A stretch of DNA of 64,000 nucleotides from Rhinopithecus roxellana (GCF_007565055.1 NC_044559.1:37683546-37747545), one strand, 5' to 3'. Shown: positions 51,201-62,345, counted from the first letter of the stretch. Translations and numbers: made by a program. The notes: generated from the sequence alone by a model not told the origin.

Positions 51201-54200
51201 CACTGCGCCCGGCTGGCATTTGGTTTTCTAAAGCCATCTAGATAGTTTAAAAAATGGCATTCATAAAATACAGCCAAGCGAGGCTAATACGACATGTACT
51301 GAGCTCTCAAAAATTAGCCAAGTTTTCAGGCAAATTAAGCCTCAGATTGTGAAAAATGTATCCTTTATCGATCCCATTCAATCCTTCACGAGTAAAATCA
51401 TGCTGACAGCAAACCCTGCGATGCTGGAGCTGAGCACCACCTCCATTTCTCCCCGTGGCACCCACTGGCCTTCAGTCACGGAGGAGCATTGAGGCATCTC
51501 AGGTGCTCCTGGTTAAGTGCTCTGCCAGGCTCTCCCCAGACAGCACTCGTCTCCTGGGAGAGAGGTTCTCACTGTAAAGTGAGGCTGTCGCCAAACCCAC
51601 TGCCTCACTGCCCTTCGGAGGGGCGGTGCCCGACAACTTGAGGATTTCAAAAACCAGGAAGACCCTCTGAGCACACAGAGACAGCAAATTCCACAAGCCA
51701 CAGGACAGGAACACAGAGCAGTGTGGGGGCAGATGTGATACATTAAGGGAAAGGAAATCAAAAACTCTTAGGGAAGGCAATCTTTTAAAAACAGATGTTC
51801 CCCCTAAAATGTGTTATACTCACAAAAAGTTAAAAACAGCTATTCTAGAATTAGCTACTGGTCATGAATTTGTGTTTGTGAACAACATGAAGAATCAGCA
51901 TGTAAGATATAAACTTAGTCTTTCCTCTTTTTTCCAGTGAAAACAATGAAGTTTAAAATTTAAATAAACCTCTGAGTATTCAAAATGTGAATGCATTTGA
52001 TTTAGTCAGCAATAAGGCTAGCCTCGGTGAGCCTTGAGGAGGCCGAGCATTGGTAGAAAGGGGCAAGTCAAGTCCTCAGCTCTTAAAGGGAAGCTCTTTC
52101 CATTCATTCTGGGTAAATCAGATCTAAGGCGTGAGCACACCACTCCTGGCAGGCTAGGGCAGCAGCCTGGTGACAAGGGAGTCTTTTGCTACTGCTTTGT
52201 GGCTGAGGTTCCCAGACTCCTAAATCTTGGGATTGAAATACAGACGGGGGGCCTCTGGGGCAGAGTTGCTTCTCTCAAGAGCAAGAGGGGAGGCCTGGAG
52301 GAGGCAGCCTGAGACCATCTAAGCAGGAATACACATGGGCTCAGGGTGAGCCTGGCCTGGTGCCTTGGGAAGTGCAGGGACGGGCCTTGGGTGTGGGGTC
52401 CAAAGAAAAGTTGGGAACAAACTTGTGGCAGGAACAACTCAGCAACGGTCCTCACTGATGCCTTCTTCCCTCTCCTCCTCCCAGGCCTGGGGCCTTCTGG
52501 TGGGGGATGGGGGTGAACATGGGTGACAGGTGGGTATCTGCCCTCAAAGCCCTCGTCTGGGAACAGAGCTCAGAGCTGCAGTGCCCAGCGCCACCCCCAC
52601 AGTGCTCCCACTTAGCGCCCATGCTCACATTGGTGTCTTGACCCTGACAGGGCATGTCTGCAAACCCTATAGCCCTCAACACACCCACAGAGCCCTGGAT
52701 ACCAGGGAACCAAGTTCCATGACCAAGGCCATGACCCACTTGCCTGCAGGTAATTATTAAAGAGAAAAAGCTTTTTAAAACCCCATCCTGAGTCTCCCTA
52801 AGGCAGTGCTCCTTCCCACAGCTAAGCGAGCATCACCTAGGTCAGGAAAGTCAGCTGGTTTCATCTGCATTTTAAACTCTCAGCGAAGACACATAATGAG
52901 CTCATCACACATGAAGCAGCCCAATGAGTGAGTCAGCAATAAATCAACAGTCTTAATGGAGAATTAATAACAGGCAATGGAATTAGATTAAGAATCTGTT
53001 AATACACAAGAAAGATTAAGAGCCTAGTACAATGCAAGGCCAAGAACTGCTCTCAGGCTACCCTCAGGTTCTTAGAGAGAAGCTCCCCATCCCCAGGCAT
53101 TTGGTGGGTGATGAACCAGGGTAACCATGCCTCCATTTATGGGGGTCCTTGGAGGGGCCAGGTAGGGGGGCTGAGCAGAGAGGTGCTTAAAGCCCACCTC
53201 CTCCTGGAGTATCCTGATTCTTCACTGACACTAAGTGCCTTTAAAATCATCAGAGGGAGAGAGACATCCAGGGCTTGGGAGGGAAGGAGAGCAGGAGGGG
53301 GAGAGAGAGAGCAGAGGTACCCTGTGTAAACCCAGCTCCTACTGTGTCACTGCCGCTGTACCCATTGACGGCTGCCTTGCTGCTCAGCTCAATCATCTGG
53401 TGTAGCCGCAGCTTTCGGCAGTAGATAGAGGCCGCCTCAGGCTCCAAGGCAATGATGAGCTGCTCCGAGTTCTCAGGTGAGACCAGGCCTGCCTGGAAGA
53501 CAGAAACAGAGGCTGGGACCCAGGGCCCCCTGGGCCGGCCTGCTCACAGGACACCCATGCGTGGGCTGACATCCCTAAGGAGGGTGCATTTGTGCTGTGC
53601 TTCTGTGGGACATTCTCTACACAGTCCTCTGCACAGTGTCATATCGGGGTGCCTCGGTACTGGCCCCAGGCCAGATACCCAAACACCCCAGGGTGGCCAA
53701 AGAAAATGTACAGGCACCCTGGGGAAACGCCAGGAGCTCTGGCTGGGGGGCCTCTTGCACTTCGGGCCTACTTCTTTCACAGCTGAGCAGCACCATGGGG
53801 AAGGGCAGGGGGAATACGGACTGTAGGATGCACACGGGCTTCCACGCTCCGGTGGTTGGAGGCACGGAGTTGCAGAGACCCCAAAACTTTCCAAACCATC
53901 ACAGGGTGGGAGGCAGGTGATCTGTTCTCAGTTGTAATATACCACACGGTCTGACCAAGTCGGAGCAAACCCCTATGTTTGGTGGCCTCGGAAACAGACC
54001 ATGGCTGGGCCTCAGCAGCGCAAGCATTTGATTTTGCTATCTGGGTAACCGACCTGTTATCTCCAGAGCACCAGGAGGGTTCCTGAGATTTGGCTACTGG
54101 GGGTGTCAGATGAGCAGTGGCTCCAGGCGGAAGCCCCTCCTGGAATCTCATAGAGTCCCTCATTCTCTAGAGTGCGGTTGAGTCAGCAAGCAGGTATCTT

Positions 54201-57200
54201 ATTCAAAGCCGCCACCCTTTAATAGTTTCATTATACACATATATCACATATGTAATAAATATTCCTTTAATAATCTGATCCCCAAGTTCTCATCTGTGGC
54301 TCCCATCTGCAGACATTTGGGGCCTTAGCCTGTAGTAGGCAGAAATGCTTCTGCTCTGTGACATCTGACCTGTCCCAGTCACCACTCCTGTGGGCCTTCA
54401 GAAGAGCCAGCCCAGGAGGCCCTGGGACAACCCTTCTGAGGATGCTCAGACAAACAGCATGGCTGGGCCTCTAACCAGCTCCCTGGCACCTCTCATGGCC
54501 TTGAACTGCAGCAGGAGGCCCCACGTGCTTCTGGAAACCATTCAGGCCCACGAGTGTCCTCGGTTGCCAGCCCAGTTGCCCACGGAAGCACACTTCATCC
54601 CTGCCACTGCCATGCTGCTGACTTTCTGCCGTTTCTTAGGAATCTTGGGATGCTGCCTTCATACCATTCCTACTGGGAGGAAGGCCTCGAGCTGTATACC
54701 AGACCCCTGGGGTTTAGTGCATTCTTCTTGCAGACCAGGTTCAGAAGGTCTCCTAATGTCACACACGCACAAATAACCTCTCACCAGGGGAAGCCAGTCT
54801 CATCATGGGCAGAGGGGCTTGGGAGGTCCAATTACTGGGCAAGGAGGGAAGGGGATCTTCAGGTATTAAGAATGCAAAGTGGCCAGGTGCGGTGGCTCAC
54901 ACCTGTAATCCCAGCACTTTGGGAGGCCGAGGCAGGCAGATCACCTGAGGTCAAGAGTTCGAGACCAGCCTGACCAATATGATGAAACCCCGTCTCTACT
55001 AAAAATACACACACAAAAAAATAGCTGGGCATGGTGGGGGCGGCACCTGTAATCCCAGCTACTTGGGAGGCTGAGGCAGGAGAATTGCTTGAACCTGGGA
55101 GGCGGAGGTTGCAGTGAGCCGAGACGGTGCCACTGCACCCCAGCCTGGGCAACAAGAGTGAAACTCCATTTCCAGAAAAAAAAAAAGAATGCAAAGGACC
55201 TTCAGGGCTATTTGTCAACTCCTTCACTTTACGTAGAAAGAGAAGGAGGGTTGCCCACTGTCCCGGTTTGCCCAGGATAGAGGGATTTCCTGGGATGCGA
55301 GACTTTCAGCGCTAAAACTGATACTACCAGCAGGCAGGTGACTGAACATCTTCACTCTGTAAATACCAAATGCCTCAAAATGGCAGAACCATATTTGGAA
55401 GGCTGACGTTATAAAATCAGGTAAGAACCACCACTCTCATGTCCTGTACTGTCCGCGGCGAACCCTCTTCCCATCACCTAGTACCCTCCGCTACGGCCAA
55501 CCACCCGGGCAGCATCAATGCCCATCAGCTCAGCCCATGGGTCAGAGAGGCTGGATCTGCCCTTAGGCGACATTGGTCAGCAGGGCCCTGACTCAGGTGC
55601 GTGACAGGATTTCCCACTGCCCCCTATTCAAGCAAGTAAAAGTCCCCCCTCCCCAGCTTCACCCTCACAGGGTCACATTAGACATCCTTGGCACAAACGT
55701 GGCTGGCGGTTAAAGTGAAAGAGGACGTGGCTGTCACACGTGCAGTGCCCCCGGGAAAGGTGAAGCCTCTGAGCCTGGATCCCAAGGGCCCAGGAGGAAG
55801 AAATCCCAAATAAGACCAAGAGGGACCCCTTCCAAGGGACAGCTCCTGTGCTGATTCTTCCATCCTTGTAGCTTGTGGAGTCAAGGACCTCCCAGGAGAA
55901 TAGAAGCTCCAAGGGGAAAGCTTCCACAAAACGGGGTAAAAAGGGCCAACTTGTTGCAAAGAAACTGCCGGGCCTGTGTGTATACAATTCTCCTCCAAAG
56001 TTCAAACTTGAAACTCAACTGAGGGCGGGGGCAGACCCATGAGCGGAGCCCAGGGAGTTGGTGTGAGGGAAGAAAGGCAAAGACCCAGACGCTACATTAC
56101 GGTTGCCACGTCCCACTGGGATGTCAGCCTGCCAGGTGGGACTTGCAGCAGTGAGGCCCCCTGCAGGGCCAGAAAAAGCAAGATGGGCCTGGGCCACGGC
56201 AGCAGGGACAGGGATGGGAAGGGAGAAAGGGCGCCATAAGCTCTGCCCCTTGCCCCCTCTTCCCATACCATAAGCGCCACCCCCATCCTTCTTCTCACAC
56301 CATAAGCCCCATCCTATCCCTCTTTCCACACAATAAGCTGTGCCTCTCATCCCTCTTCCCAAACTGTAAGCTCCACCCCCATCCTTCTTTCCACACCATA
56401 AGCTCTGCCCCTCATCCCTCTTCCCACACTGTAAGCTCTGCCCCCATCTCTCTACCCACACTACCCCTGAAATTGAGCAGGAACTCTGACTTAGATGGGA
56501 AATCTTTATATGGAAAATTAGATCCAGCAGTCCAGAGGGGTGAAGAGCCCTGTGTAAAATTCTACAACTCGAGGGCATCCAAGTGTGCCTGTGTGCAACT
56601 GACAATCCAACAGAACTGTCCTCTGCCCAGGACACTCTCACATCCTGAAGACACTCAGGCTGCCCCAAGTCTGTGGAAAATAGCTTGGGCTGGCCCCCTC
56701 AGGGGAGGCCTTTCATCTGTCCCTCTCCAGCTGGGCTGGCCTCAGCTCCACGGCAAAAGCTTTGGCCTGTTTCCACAGGGGGTTCCCCACTGTACCAGGA
56801 AAAGGATGCAGGCAGGAAGCAAAGGTGAAGAGAACCCCACTCCCAACGGCAGGAAAAGGCAAGGTCACGGCTCCAGGCAGTGTCTGGGAGGCCCAGGACA
56901 AAGTAACCACGCTCCTTTGCTTCCACCAGCTCCTGTCCAGTGAGGGGCTGTGTCCCACCCACAAACCCCCATGGAGGTCACAGAAGAGAGCTGAGAAGGA
57001 GAGGTGAGAAGAGGCAGCAGACTCTGCACAAATTTAACCTCCCCAGGAGTCCCAGAGCTGCTGCGGACTCTGAGAAAAGGAGGAAATGCTAAAGCATCGC
57101 CCAGGCTCTCAAAAACCCACCTGTCTTTCTCTCTGGACAGAAGACCCAATGCCTGGAAGTGCAAGCTCCGTTTCTGCATTAACACTTGCAGCCACCCTCA

Positions 57201-60200
57201 ACAGAAGCCCTCCATCTGGCAGCCCTCAGCAAACCTATGGGTCTGTTTGCCTGGGATCACGCCAGGTCAACTGCAGCCGCAGAACACTGTCTCTGTCTTT
57301 GCTGATTCTGCCTTTGGAGAAGGTACCTCACGGTTACTACTCCCGCGTGAGCCCTCCCTCCACTGGGGCCCCTGCTAAGCACTTAACATATTCTGTCTCC
57401 AGTCCTATACACCAAGCTTGTCCAACCCATGGCCCACAGGCCGGGCCGACTTTAGATACAGCCCAACACAAACTTGTAAGCTTTCTTAAAACATGATGAG
57501 ATTTTTTTTTTTTTGCGATTTTTTTTTAGCTCATCAGCTATCATTAGTGTTAGTGTATTTAATGTGTGACCCAATACATTCCTTCTTCTTCCAGTGTGGC
57601 CCAGGGAAGCCAAAAGATTGGACACCCCTGTTACTAACAGTGCAGATACGTGTAGCCTCTCCCGCAGGATGGTGGATTTTCTAACGGCAACGCTCAGTTC
57701 TTCTTGCCCCAGAGCACACAGTAGGTGTTCAGGAGGTAGCTGTCGAACGAATGGACCCACCAGCCCTCCAGCCAGCCTTTCTTCTGCAGTTTCCTGGCCC
57801 TCATCCCTGCATTCCACAGACACGACCTGGGGATGGATTCTACATACAGGAAGTATCTGAACCAAGAGCATATGCTGCCCCATTTGACTCCTCCAAGAAT
57901 TCGGGGCTGCAGGAGCACCATCGTGGTAGCTTTTTAGAGCCTTCCTCTGTGATCACGAGTTTCACTCAGGAGAAGCACGTGAGAAAACCACACTCCAGGG
58001 AGACTCAGGAGGGGAGCAGGTGGTGTTTACACCAACTACTCTGCTCCTCTGCCTTGCAATCAGCCAGGAGAATCTGCCACTGTGTCCACAGCTGAGAAAA
58101 AATGGCCAGATCAGTTAAGTGCTCTGCTGGTCTGTGGGCAGGCTACAAAAAGGCTACAGCTGCAGCAGTTTGGGGTGTTACACTATTTTGTTTTCCTGAT
58201 GACCATTTTTCACCGCAGCTTGTTCAGAAAGGGAGGCAGAAGAAGCTGCATCTCCATGTTAGATGAGATCATTGTACATATGGGAGCAGCATTTATTTAA
58301 CAGGTTTCCGCAGCCTACTAGAGTTACACATTTTAGGCAAAATGCCCTTAGACATAAACTGGACTATTTCCTATCCACAATCCCCTCAGCTTCAGAACAG
58401 TCTCCGGTTCTAAGTCTTTTCTAAAGGCCTCAGAAGAGGGATCAGCTGTTCTTTCTGTCACCATCTTTTCACTGAATGCTCTTAAAGGGTGTAAAGATGG
58501 CTTGAGTCCGGGAATTACAAAAGATAAAGGTTTAACCCATCTTTTCAACAAGCACTCAACACGAGGCGAGTTTCTGGAGTTTCACTGATGAAACTGCATC
58601 TGTGCACCCTCTCTGCAGCCTTTACAGGCAGTGAGCCATAGCCTGCCCCAGCGGAGGTCCCAGAACTCCAGACCTGCTCCTCACATCATCTCCCAGCTCT
58701 GCTTCCAGGCTGCTTTCTCCTCCACCTGACAGGTGGGAGGTTCAAGTTCAGTCCCCACCACTGCCCCACAAACCTGTGCTCAGGAGGCTTCTGATAAGCC
58801 TGGAAGGAGGGGCTCCATTTTTCCCACACAAGCAGAGTAGACGTGACCAGTTCTCCAACTGTCCTACTGGAGCAGCCACTCTACCTCATCTTACCAGCTC
58901 TCCTGCCTGAAGTCGGGCCCATGGGATGGGATGCACTTTGGGTAGAAGGATCAGTGGGCAGCCACCGCCTTGCAGAAGGAGACAGATGTCCACCTGATTC
59001 AATACCTTTCACATACACGGGTGCCTGGTGGGTACTCGCAGAAGCTGCTAGGCTGAGAACTATGTTCTGTGCTCGGACACTGTATTAGTCGGGGTTCTCC
59101 AGAGAAACAGAACCAGTAGGCCAGTGGGGCATACAGACACACAGACAGACAAATAATTATAAGGATTTGGCTTATGCAATTATAGAGGCTGAGAAGTTCC
59201 AAGATCTGCAGCCAGCAAGCTGGAGACCCAGGAGAATCCATGGTATAGGCTGGCAGGCTTGAGACCCAGGAACAGTCAATGTTTAAGTTTGAGTCCAAAG
59301 GCAGGGAAAAACAAACAAACAATGACCCAGCTCAAAGGCAGTCATGCAGGAGGAACTCCCTCTTACTTGGGAGGGTCCGTCTTTTGCTCCATTCAGGCCT
59401 TCAACTGATTAGATGGGGCCCACCTTCCTCAAGGAGGGCCATCCACTTTGCTCAGTTTATTGATTTAAATGTTGAATTTTATCACAGGAACACTCAGAAT
59501 AATGACTGACTAAATATCTGAGCATCCTATGGCCTAGTCAAGTTGACATATAAAATTAATCATCATCTTTCTTATTCTGTATAATAATGGGGGATGGAGA
59601 GAGAGTAGAGAGATGTTAATTTTGCCCATAGAGTTGCAAATTTCATTTCCACTTTGTCCTAAGACTCTCCAGAAGACAGGCTAAAGAGACTGCAGCAATG
59701 TCTGCAAAGCAACTGTGCTTCCCAATGCACCCCTCTCCCTAACCCACAAGTATGGAAGGTTTCAGTGAACCATTTGGCTGTGAGCAACCCAAGAGCTGGA
59801 TCCCTGCCTTGGCTGGGTATAGAATCCAGTGCCTATCACAGTCCTGACAGAGATAGGTCTCTAGTATAGTTCTGTTTAATGAATAAATAAATGCATGAAC
59901 AAAAAACAATTGAATGATCGCTGCCATCTTTAAATCCACTCAGCGGCTGTCAATGGAACAAAAGTACCAAACCAGAACTGCAAAGGATCAAAAATGAAGC
60001 TGCAAAAACACTGTACCAAAGTCAGCTGGCCTCGAGGAAACAGCATGTCTCTGGACTTCTGAAAGCAAATTCCCCACATTCATAAACACAGCTCACATCT
60101 GTCCTCACCCAAGAGCTGCAGGCCCTTTTCTCTCTTGAGGCACCTATTTGATTCCACCAACCCCCAGGGACTTGGTGTCCTCCTCTGTGACTCCCCAGTG

Positions 60201-61932
60201 TAAGGGCCCCACGCCTCCTGTCCCACCTCTTGGAAGAGTCAGCCCAGGGCTCTAACTCCCCTGACAAATTTACCAGCCACTGCACCTCTTTTTTTTTTTT
60301 TTTCAGGCTATAAATAAGAATGACCTTTTTGTGGGTCACACATTTGTTGCTGAAGTCTTCCTGTGGGTTGGGAAAAGAGTCAAAACCATGAATCTTGAAT
60401 ATTCTTCCTGGGAAAAACTCAGAACGCTGAGCAGCGTCTCTGTAGACAGCTGTGCCCCGATGCCCCATTTCTGGGCCCTGCCAGAAGGTTGACACTATGG
60501 AGGTTGTGCTCCGTGATGCCCAGGGCTTCTGTGAATGGCTAAACTGCATTTTTTTTCTTCCGTTTTTAAAGAGCTTGCCTCTCTCTGGAGCTTCCACCCT
60601 CTTCCTTCATCCCTATAAAAACAGATCTATTTTTGGCAGGTACATACACTGAGCCAGATTCTCACGCTGCACGGAGGCAGGGGAGTGCACAGGAAGCAGC
60701 CTGGGGAAGGGGAGAGAGTGCAGGGAGGGGACTCCTCGCCCTTGACTGCATGCAAGTTGAACTGCGTGCTACTTGGAGTCAAGCCTTCTGAGTGAGCGCT
60801 GAATGCAATTCATGATGCTGAGGTTCCCATGGCCATTCAACTATGCTGGGGTTCCGGGTTGACTCTGCGGGTCACAAACAAAATCAGAGGTACGACGCCT
60901 GGGAAAGGTGGGCAGGATGCTTTCTGAGAGGCATGACAGCGGGGAGGGGACATCTAATGACTCTGGTGACTTGCCACACAACCCAGCCTCAGCTGAAGAC
61001 TCAGAAAACCGACTCTCAACACACAGAGAGCTGACCCAGGCCCCAGGCATGGGTGTTCATACGCCCAGGGGCTTAAATGCAACAGGAGCCAGCTCTGTCC
61101 TGTCCTAGGGACCATAACAACAGGTGAGCATGGCCTGCCATTCCTGCCTCAAAGCCAGACCCTCACAGCAGCCGCCCCCCAGTGCCCACAGGGATGGAGT
61201 GGCCACTGGCACTGGAGCATCTGTCTCCCTGGCCAACAAGCGCCTGTGCCTGGTATGCCCCTTGGCCATGCCACCGCCCTCTGCAAGGGTCTGCCATCTC
61301 CAACACAGCCCCTGCTGAGTGAAGCGTGCAAGGAACAATCACACTTCCTTTCTTTGCTGCAGTAGACATGCAGTTTTCAGCCTCCATGCCAAGCTGAAAT
61401 GCCTGGTTCTCGGCCAATGGCCTTGGCTTGCTTGCTTTCTTATTCAAATATTCCTGTTTCCCAAGCCTTTCCCTTAAGATTATCACTTCATTTCACCCAC
61501 AGAGAAATGTCTCTGAACCACAGCTTTGAAATCCTAGCCCTGGAGACTCCGCAGTAGAAACATGACCTGGAAATGTAGAAAGCCAGGAAGGAAACTGAAC
61601 ACAGCTCTTGTTGTAGAACTGACCCCCATTGCTCCCTCCTTGAGGAACGGGAAGGTTCCTTGTCTCCCAGCCCCCACCCTGCCTAGGGGAGCCTCCTTGC
61701 TGCCTCCCACGGAGGCCAGTGAATGTGGGAGGTACCTGGGCGGGGCTACAGTCACCACCCTGGGCATCTTGGGTCCTTCTCCTCTGGCTTCCACCCACCC
61801 TGACCCCACCCTCACCTGGTAGGCAGCTTGTCTCATGAACTGCTTGGCCGGCTGCTTCCAGATGGCAGGCACCGTGATGACCCATCTGACATCAGAGTTC
61901 TCGAACTCTGAACCCGCCTGGTCACTCAGCTC
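41655..61932 (-). CDS. HSPA12A: Heat shock 70 kDa protein 12A, C-terminal 493 residues (first exons lie to the right of the window)
   Basis: Atypical cytosolic Hsp70-family protein, brain-enriched, with an ATPase-like fold split by family-specific segments and no classical substrate-binding domain. Transcript-order join: 61932-61816, 53492-53321, 49355-49269, 48738-48634, 46914-46656, 43374-43271, 42292-41655, total 1482 nt, ending TAA. Phases agree at each junction. Seen in order: SDVRWVITVPAIWKQPAKQF, ALEPEAASIYCRKLRL, SRTFLVENVIGEIWSELEEG, the phosphate motif YVVVDSGGGTVDLTV, GGPYGSLGVDYEFEKLLYKI, MLRMSPDAMNALFKPTIDSI, the adenosine-type motif FLFLVGGFAEAPLLQQAV, and C-terminal VKVGIDFLNY. 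The family length is about 675, so about 182 residues lie upstream. All visible exons are intact. Introns hold many Alus, some young. Confidence 0.95.
43271..43374 (-). CDS. HSPA12A: HSPA12A coding exon
   Basis: 104 nt after 'tgctatgctcctgcag', VDFVKWSSQGMLRMSPDAMN through SIIEHL, donor gtaagt. Confidence 0.94.
43945..44110 (+). repeat. MIR fossil SINE in an HSPA12A intron
   Basis: 'gagctctgggacttcgggca', 'gactccattttctccaagcc', 'gttgttgtaaagatgaagtt', 'gtgaaagcactctggaaact' follow MIR order. Confidence 0.65.
44769..45061 (-). mobile_element. Young AluY (Old World monkey type), sense to HSPA12A
   Basis: Reads 'tagacggagtctcgctctgt' to 'gccaccgcgcccggcc'. Target duplication taaatccttacattctt, second copy at 45062-45078 with one change. 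Confidence 0.94.
45290..46010 (+). repeat. Old interspersed repeat, family not assigned
   Basis: 'aggggaacctatgttagtgg', 'aggaattactgttaagtgtt', 'tcatggtattgtggttgtga', 'gaggtacatactgacataga', 'gttgttgaagctggacagtg' in this order is a combination I recognise from many mammalian loci, but I cannot name the family with confidence. No coding potential. Confidence 0.45.
46255..46575 (+). repeat. MIR/L2-type fossils
   Basis: 'cttattgagcacctactgca', 'ggcattgttctaagcaccca', 'ttccacgtgaaaaaaaaagc', 'cccaaggtcacagagccggt'. Two adjacent old elements. Confidence 0.65.
46656..46914 (-). CDS. HSPA12A: HSPA12A coding exon
   Basis: 259 nt after 'tctgttctcaactcag', GPYGSLGVDYEFEKLLYKIF through SVEHALRKS, donor gtgagt. 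An AluY begins only 50 bp upstream of its acceptor. Confidence 0.94.
46965..47276 (+). mobile_element. Young AluY (Old World monkey type), antisense to HSPA12A, 50 bp from an exon
   Basis: 'ggccgggcgcggtggctcaa' to an A tail ending about 47276. Perfect 15-bp target duplication aaaaaccactggaaa (46949-46963 and 47272-47286). It lies in the intron directly upstream of exon 46914-46656. Confidence 0.95.
47445..47773 (-). mobile_element. Alu, sense to HSPA12A
   Basis: T-rich tail with tttttg units, 'gagacagagttttcgccctt' to 'gagccaccactcccagcc'. Target duplication near caatctttta / caatctattt. Confidence 0.9.
47987..48268 (-). mobile_element. Alu, sense to HSPA12A
   Basis: 'gagagtctcgctctgtcacc' to 'gagccaccacacctggcc'. 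Target duplication ggtttggcaatctt at 47973-47986 and 48272-48285. Confidence 0.92.
48634..48738 (-). CDS. HSPA12A: HSPA12A coding exon (phosphate-binding motif)
   Basis: 105 nt after 'gtttttgtgccag', DKYVVVDSGGGTVDLTVHQI through LKELYKAT, donor gtgagc. DSGGGTVD is the Hsp70/actin phosphate-2 type loop. Confidence 0.94.
49269..49355 (-). CDS. HSPA12A: HSPA12A coding exon
   Basis: 87 nt. Two AGs compete at the acceptor (cactag and ctaag five bases on); the first keeps phase and gives AKEHVRRHRQSRTFLVENVI, matching the family, so it is used. Donor gtagcg is weak. Confidence 0.92.
49605..49680 (+). repeat. MIR/L2-type fossil
   Basis: 'ttggaattaggtggaattat', 'cattttccacgtgaaaaaaa'. Very similar to the stretch at 46445-46510, so the two share a fossil family. 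Confidence 0.5.
49911..49930 (+). promoter_or_regulatory. CTCF-like site in an HSPA12A intron
   Basis: cgaccacaaggtggcgcatc matches the CTCF core pattern CCAC-AG-GGGCGC with one change (GTGGCGC for GGGGCGC). Single motif judged by eye; occupancy unknown. Confidence 0.4.
50285..50480 (+). repeat. MIR fossil SINE
   Basis: 'gggcttcagtttccttgtcc', 'ataaaatggggatattaata', 'cagcacacagtaggtgataa' follow MIR order. Confidence 0.65.
50911..51214 (-). mobile_element. AluY-type Alu, sense to HSPA12A
   Basis: T-rich tail, 'gagacagtcttgccctgtcg' to 'agccactgcgcccggct'. Perfect target duplication ggcatttggttttct at 50896-50910 and 51215-51229. Confidence 0.94.
51230..53320. other. HSPA12A intron, repeat-poor, possible regulatory stretch
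   Basis: No Alu or L1 recognised. Contains agtcagcaataa twice (52004-52015 and 52931-52942), the second within tgagtcagca, an AP-1/Maf-type element. Short frames here show no domain. Confidence 0.4.
53321..53492 (-). CDS. HSPA12A: HSPA12A coding exon
   Basis: 172 nt after 'ctgtcttccag', AGLVSPENSEQLIIALEPEA through SDTVGAGFTQ. The donor is gtacct, weaker than consensus. One base is carried to the next exon. Confidence 0.94.
54881..55186 (+). mobile_element. Alu, antisense to HSPA12A
   Basis: 'ggccaggtgcggtggctcac' to an A tail (55176-55186). Target duplication aagaatgcaaag at 54868-54879 and about 55185-55196. Confidence 0.93.
56234..56460 (+). repeat. Minisatellite, seven units of 31-34 bp, with an alternating two-unit pattern
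   Basis: Units open with c(c/t)(a/g)taag at 56234, 56268, 56300, 56331, 56364, 56396 and 56429, spaced 34, 32, 31, 33, 32 and 33 bp. Two unit types recur: one with ctgcccctcatccctcttcc (near 56337 and 56403), the other with ccacccccatccttctt (near 56276 and 56373). C-rich on the + strand, G-rich in the HSPA12A transcript. Lies in the 8.3-kb intron between exons 61816 and 53492. Confidence 0.9.
57413..57630 (+). mobile_element. hAT-type non-autonomous DNA transposon
   Basis: Ends caagcttgtccaacc and, as reverse complement, caggggtgtccaatc form inverted repeats. Internal 'aactttcttaaaacatgatg'-like text, 'agctcatcagctatcattag' and 'tgtggcccagggaagccaaa' are typical of this common mammalian element. 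Subfamily not assigned. Confidence 0.75.
57640..59080. other. HSPA12A intron, no repeat or gene recognised
   Basis: Unique-looking intronic DNA. Short frames on both strands have no domain or splice context. Confidence 0.4.
59083..59565 (-). mobile_element. ERVL/MaLR-type solo LTR, in sense with HSPA12A
   Basis: Starts tgtattagtcggggttctcc and ends in ataaaattaatcatca, with 'gagacccaggagaatccatg', 'ttcaggccttcaactgatta' and 'aagttgacatataaaattaa' between. On the - strand this gives the usual LTR order with an AATAAA-like stretch. No internal viral genes. Subfamily not assigned. Confidence 0.65.
61816..61932 (-). CDS. HSPA12A: HSPA12A coding exon (first one in the window)
   Basis: 117 nt (39 codons, phase 0 to 0) after acceptor 'ccttggcttcag', ELSDQAGSEFENSDVRWVIT through FMRQAAYQ, donor gtgagg. 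Confidence 0.94.
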
Positions 61933-62194
61933 CTGAAGCCAAGGGAAAGAAATGCAACAGGTCAAGTGGCAGCTGGTCCCTGGGGCAGCCTCCTGTAGCT
62001 TCACTGAATCCAGGCTTCCCGCCAAAGCTCTTCAGGAGCCAGTTTCAGGCCCCCCCCAAACTTATCAGCATCAGAGAGCAAAGATCTGTTTCCTGAATAT
62101 TCAGCAAGCAGGGAGCTCTAGCCCCTTTCCCTCACTGAATGGGACCGTGGGCTGGAGAGAGGAGGATCAGAGGAAATCCCTTTGGCCACTTCCT

Positions 62195-62345
62195 AATCAT
62201 GTGACTTTGGACAAGTGACAACTTCTCAGGCCTCAGTTTCCATATCTGTGCAGTGGGGATAATGCCTAGCTCCCAAGATTGTTGAGAGGATTGATGATTT
62301 ATGGAGAGCTACAGTTACTGAGTGCTTAGCATGTATCTGCCACCT
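62195..62345 (+). repeat. MIR fossil SINE
   Basis: 'catgtgactttggacaagtg', 'ctcaggcctcagtttccata', 'gtgcagtggggataatgcct', 'gattgttgagaggattgatg'. Textbook MIR order. Confidence 0.8.

Noticed and set aside
56234..56460. CRISPR-like array (about 33-bp units)
   Set aside because: Units are head-to-tail with no unique spacers between constant repeats, and the setting is a primate intron. It is a minisatellite.
56015..56668. 217-codon frame on the - strand with repeated Gly/Lys blocks
   Set aside because: Created by the 33-bp minisatellite, whose unit length is near a multiple of three. Intronic, no domain.
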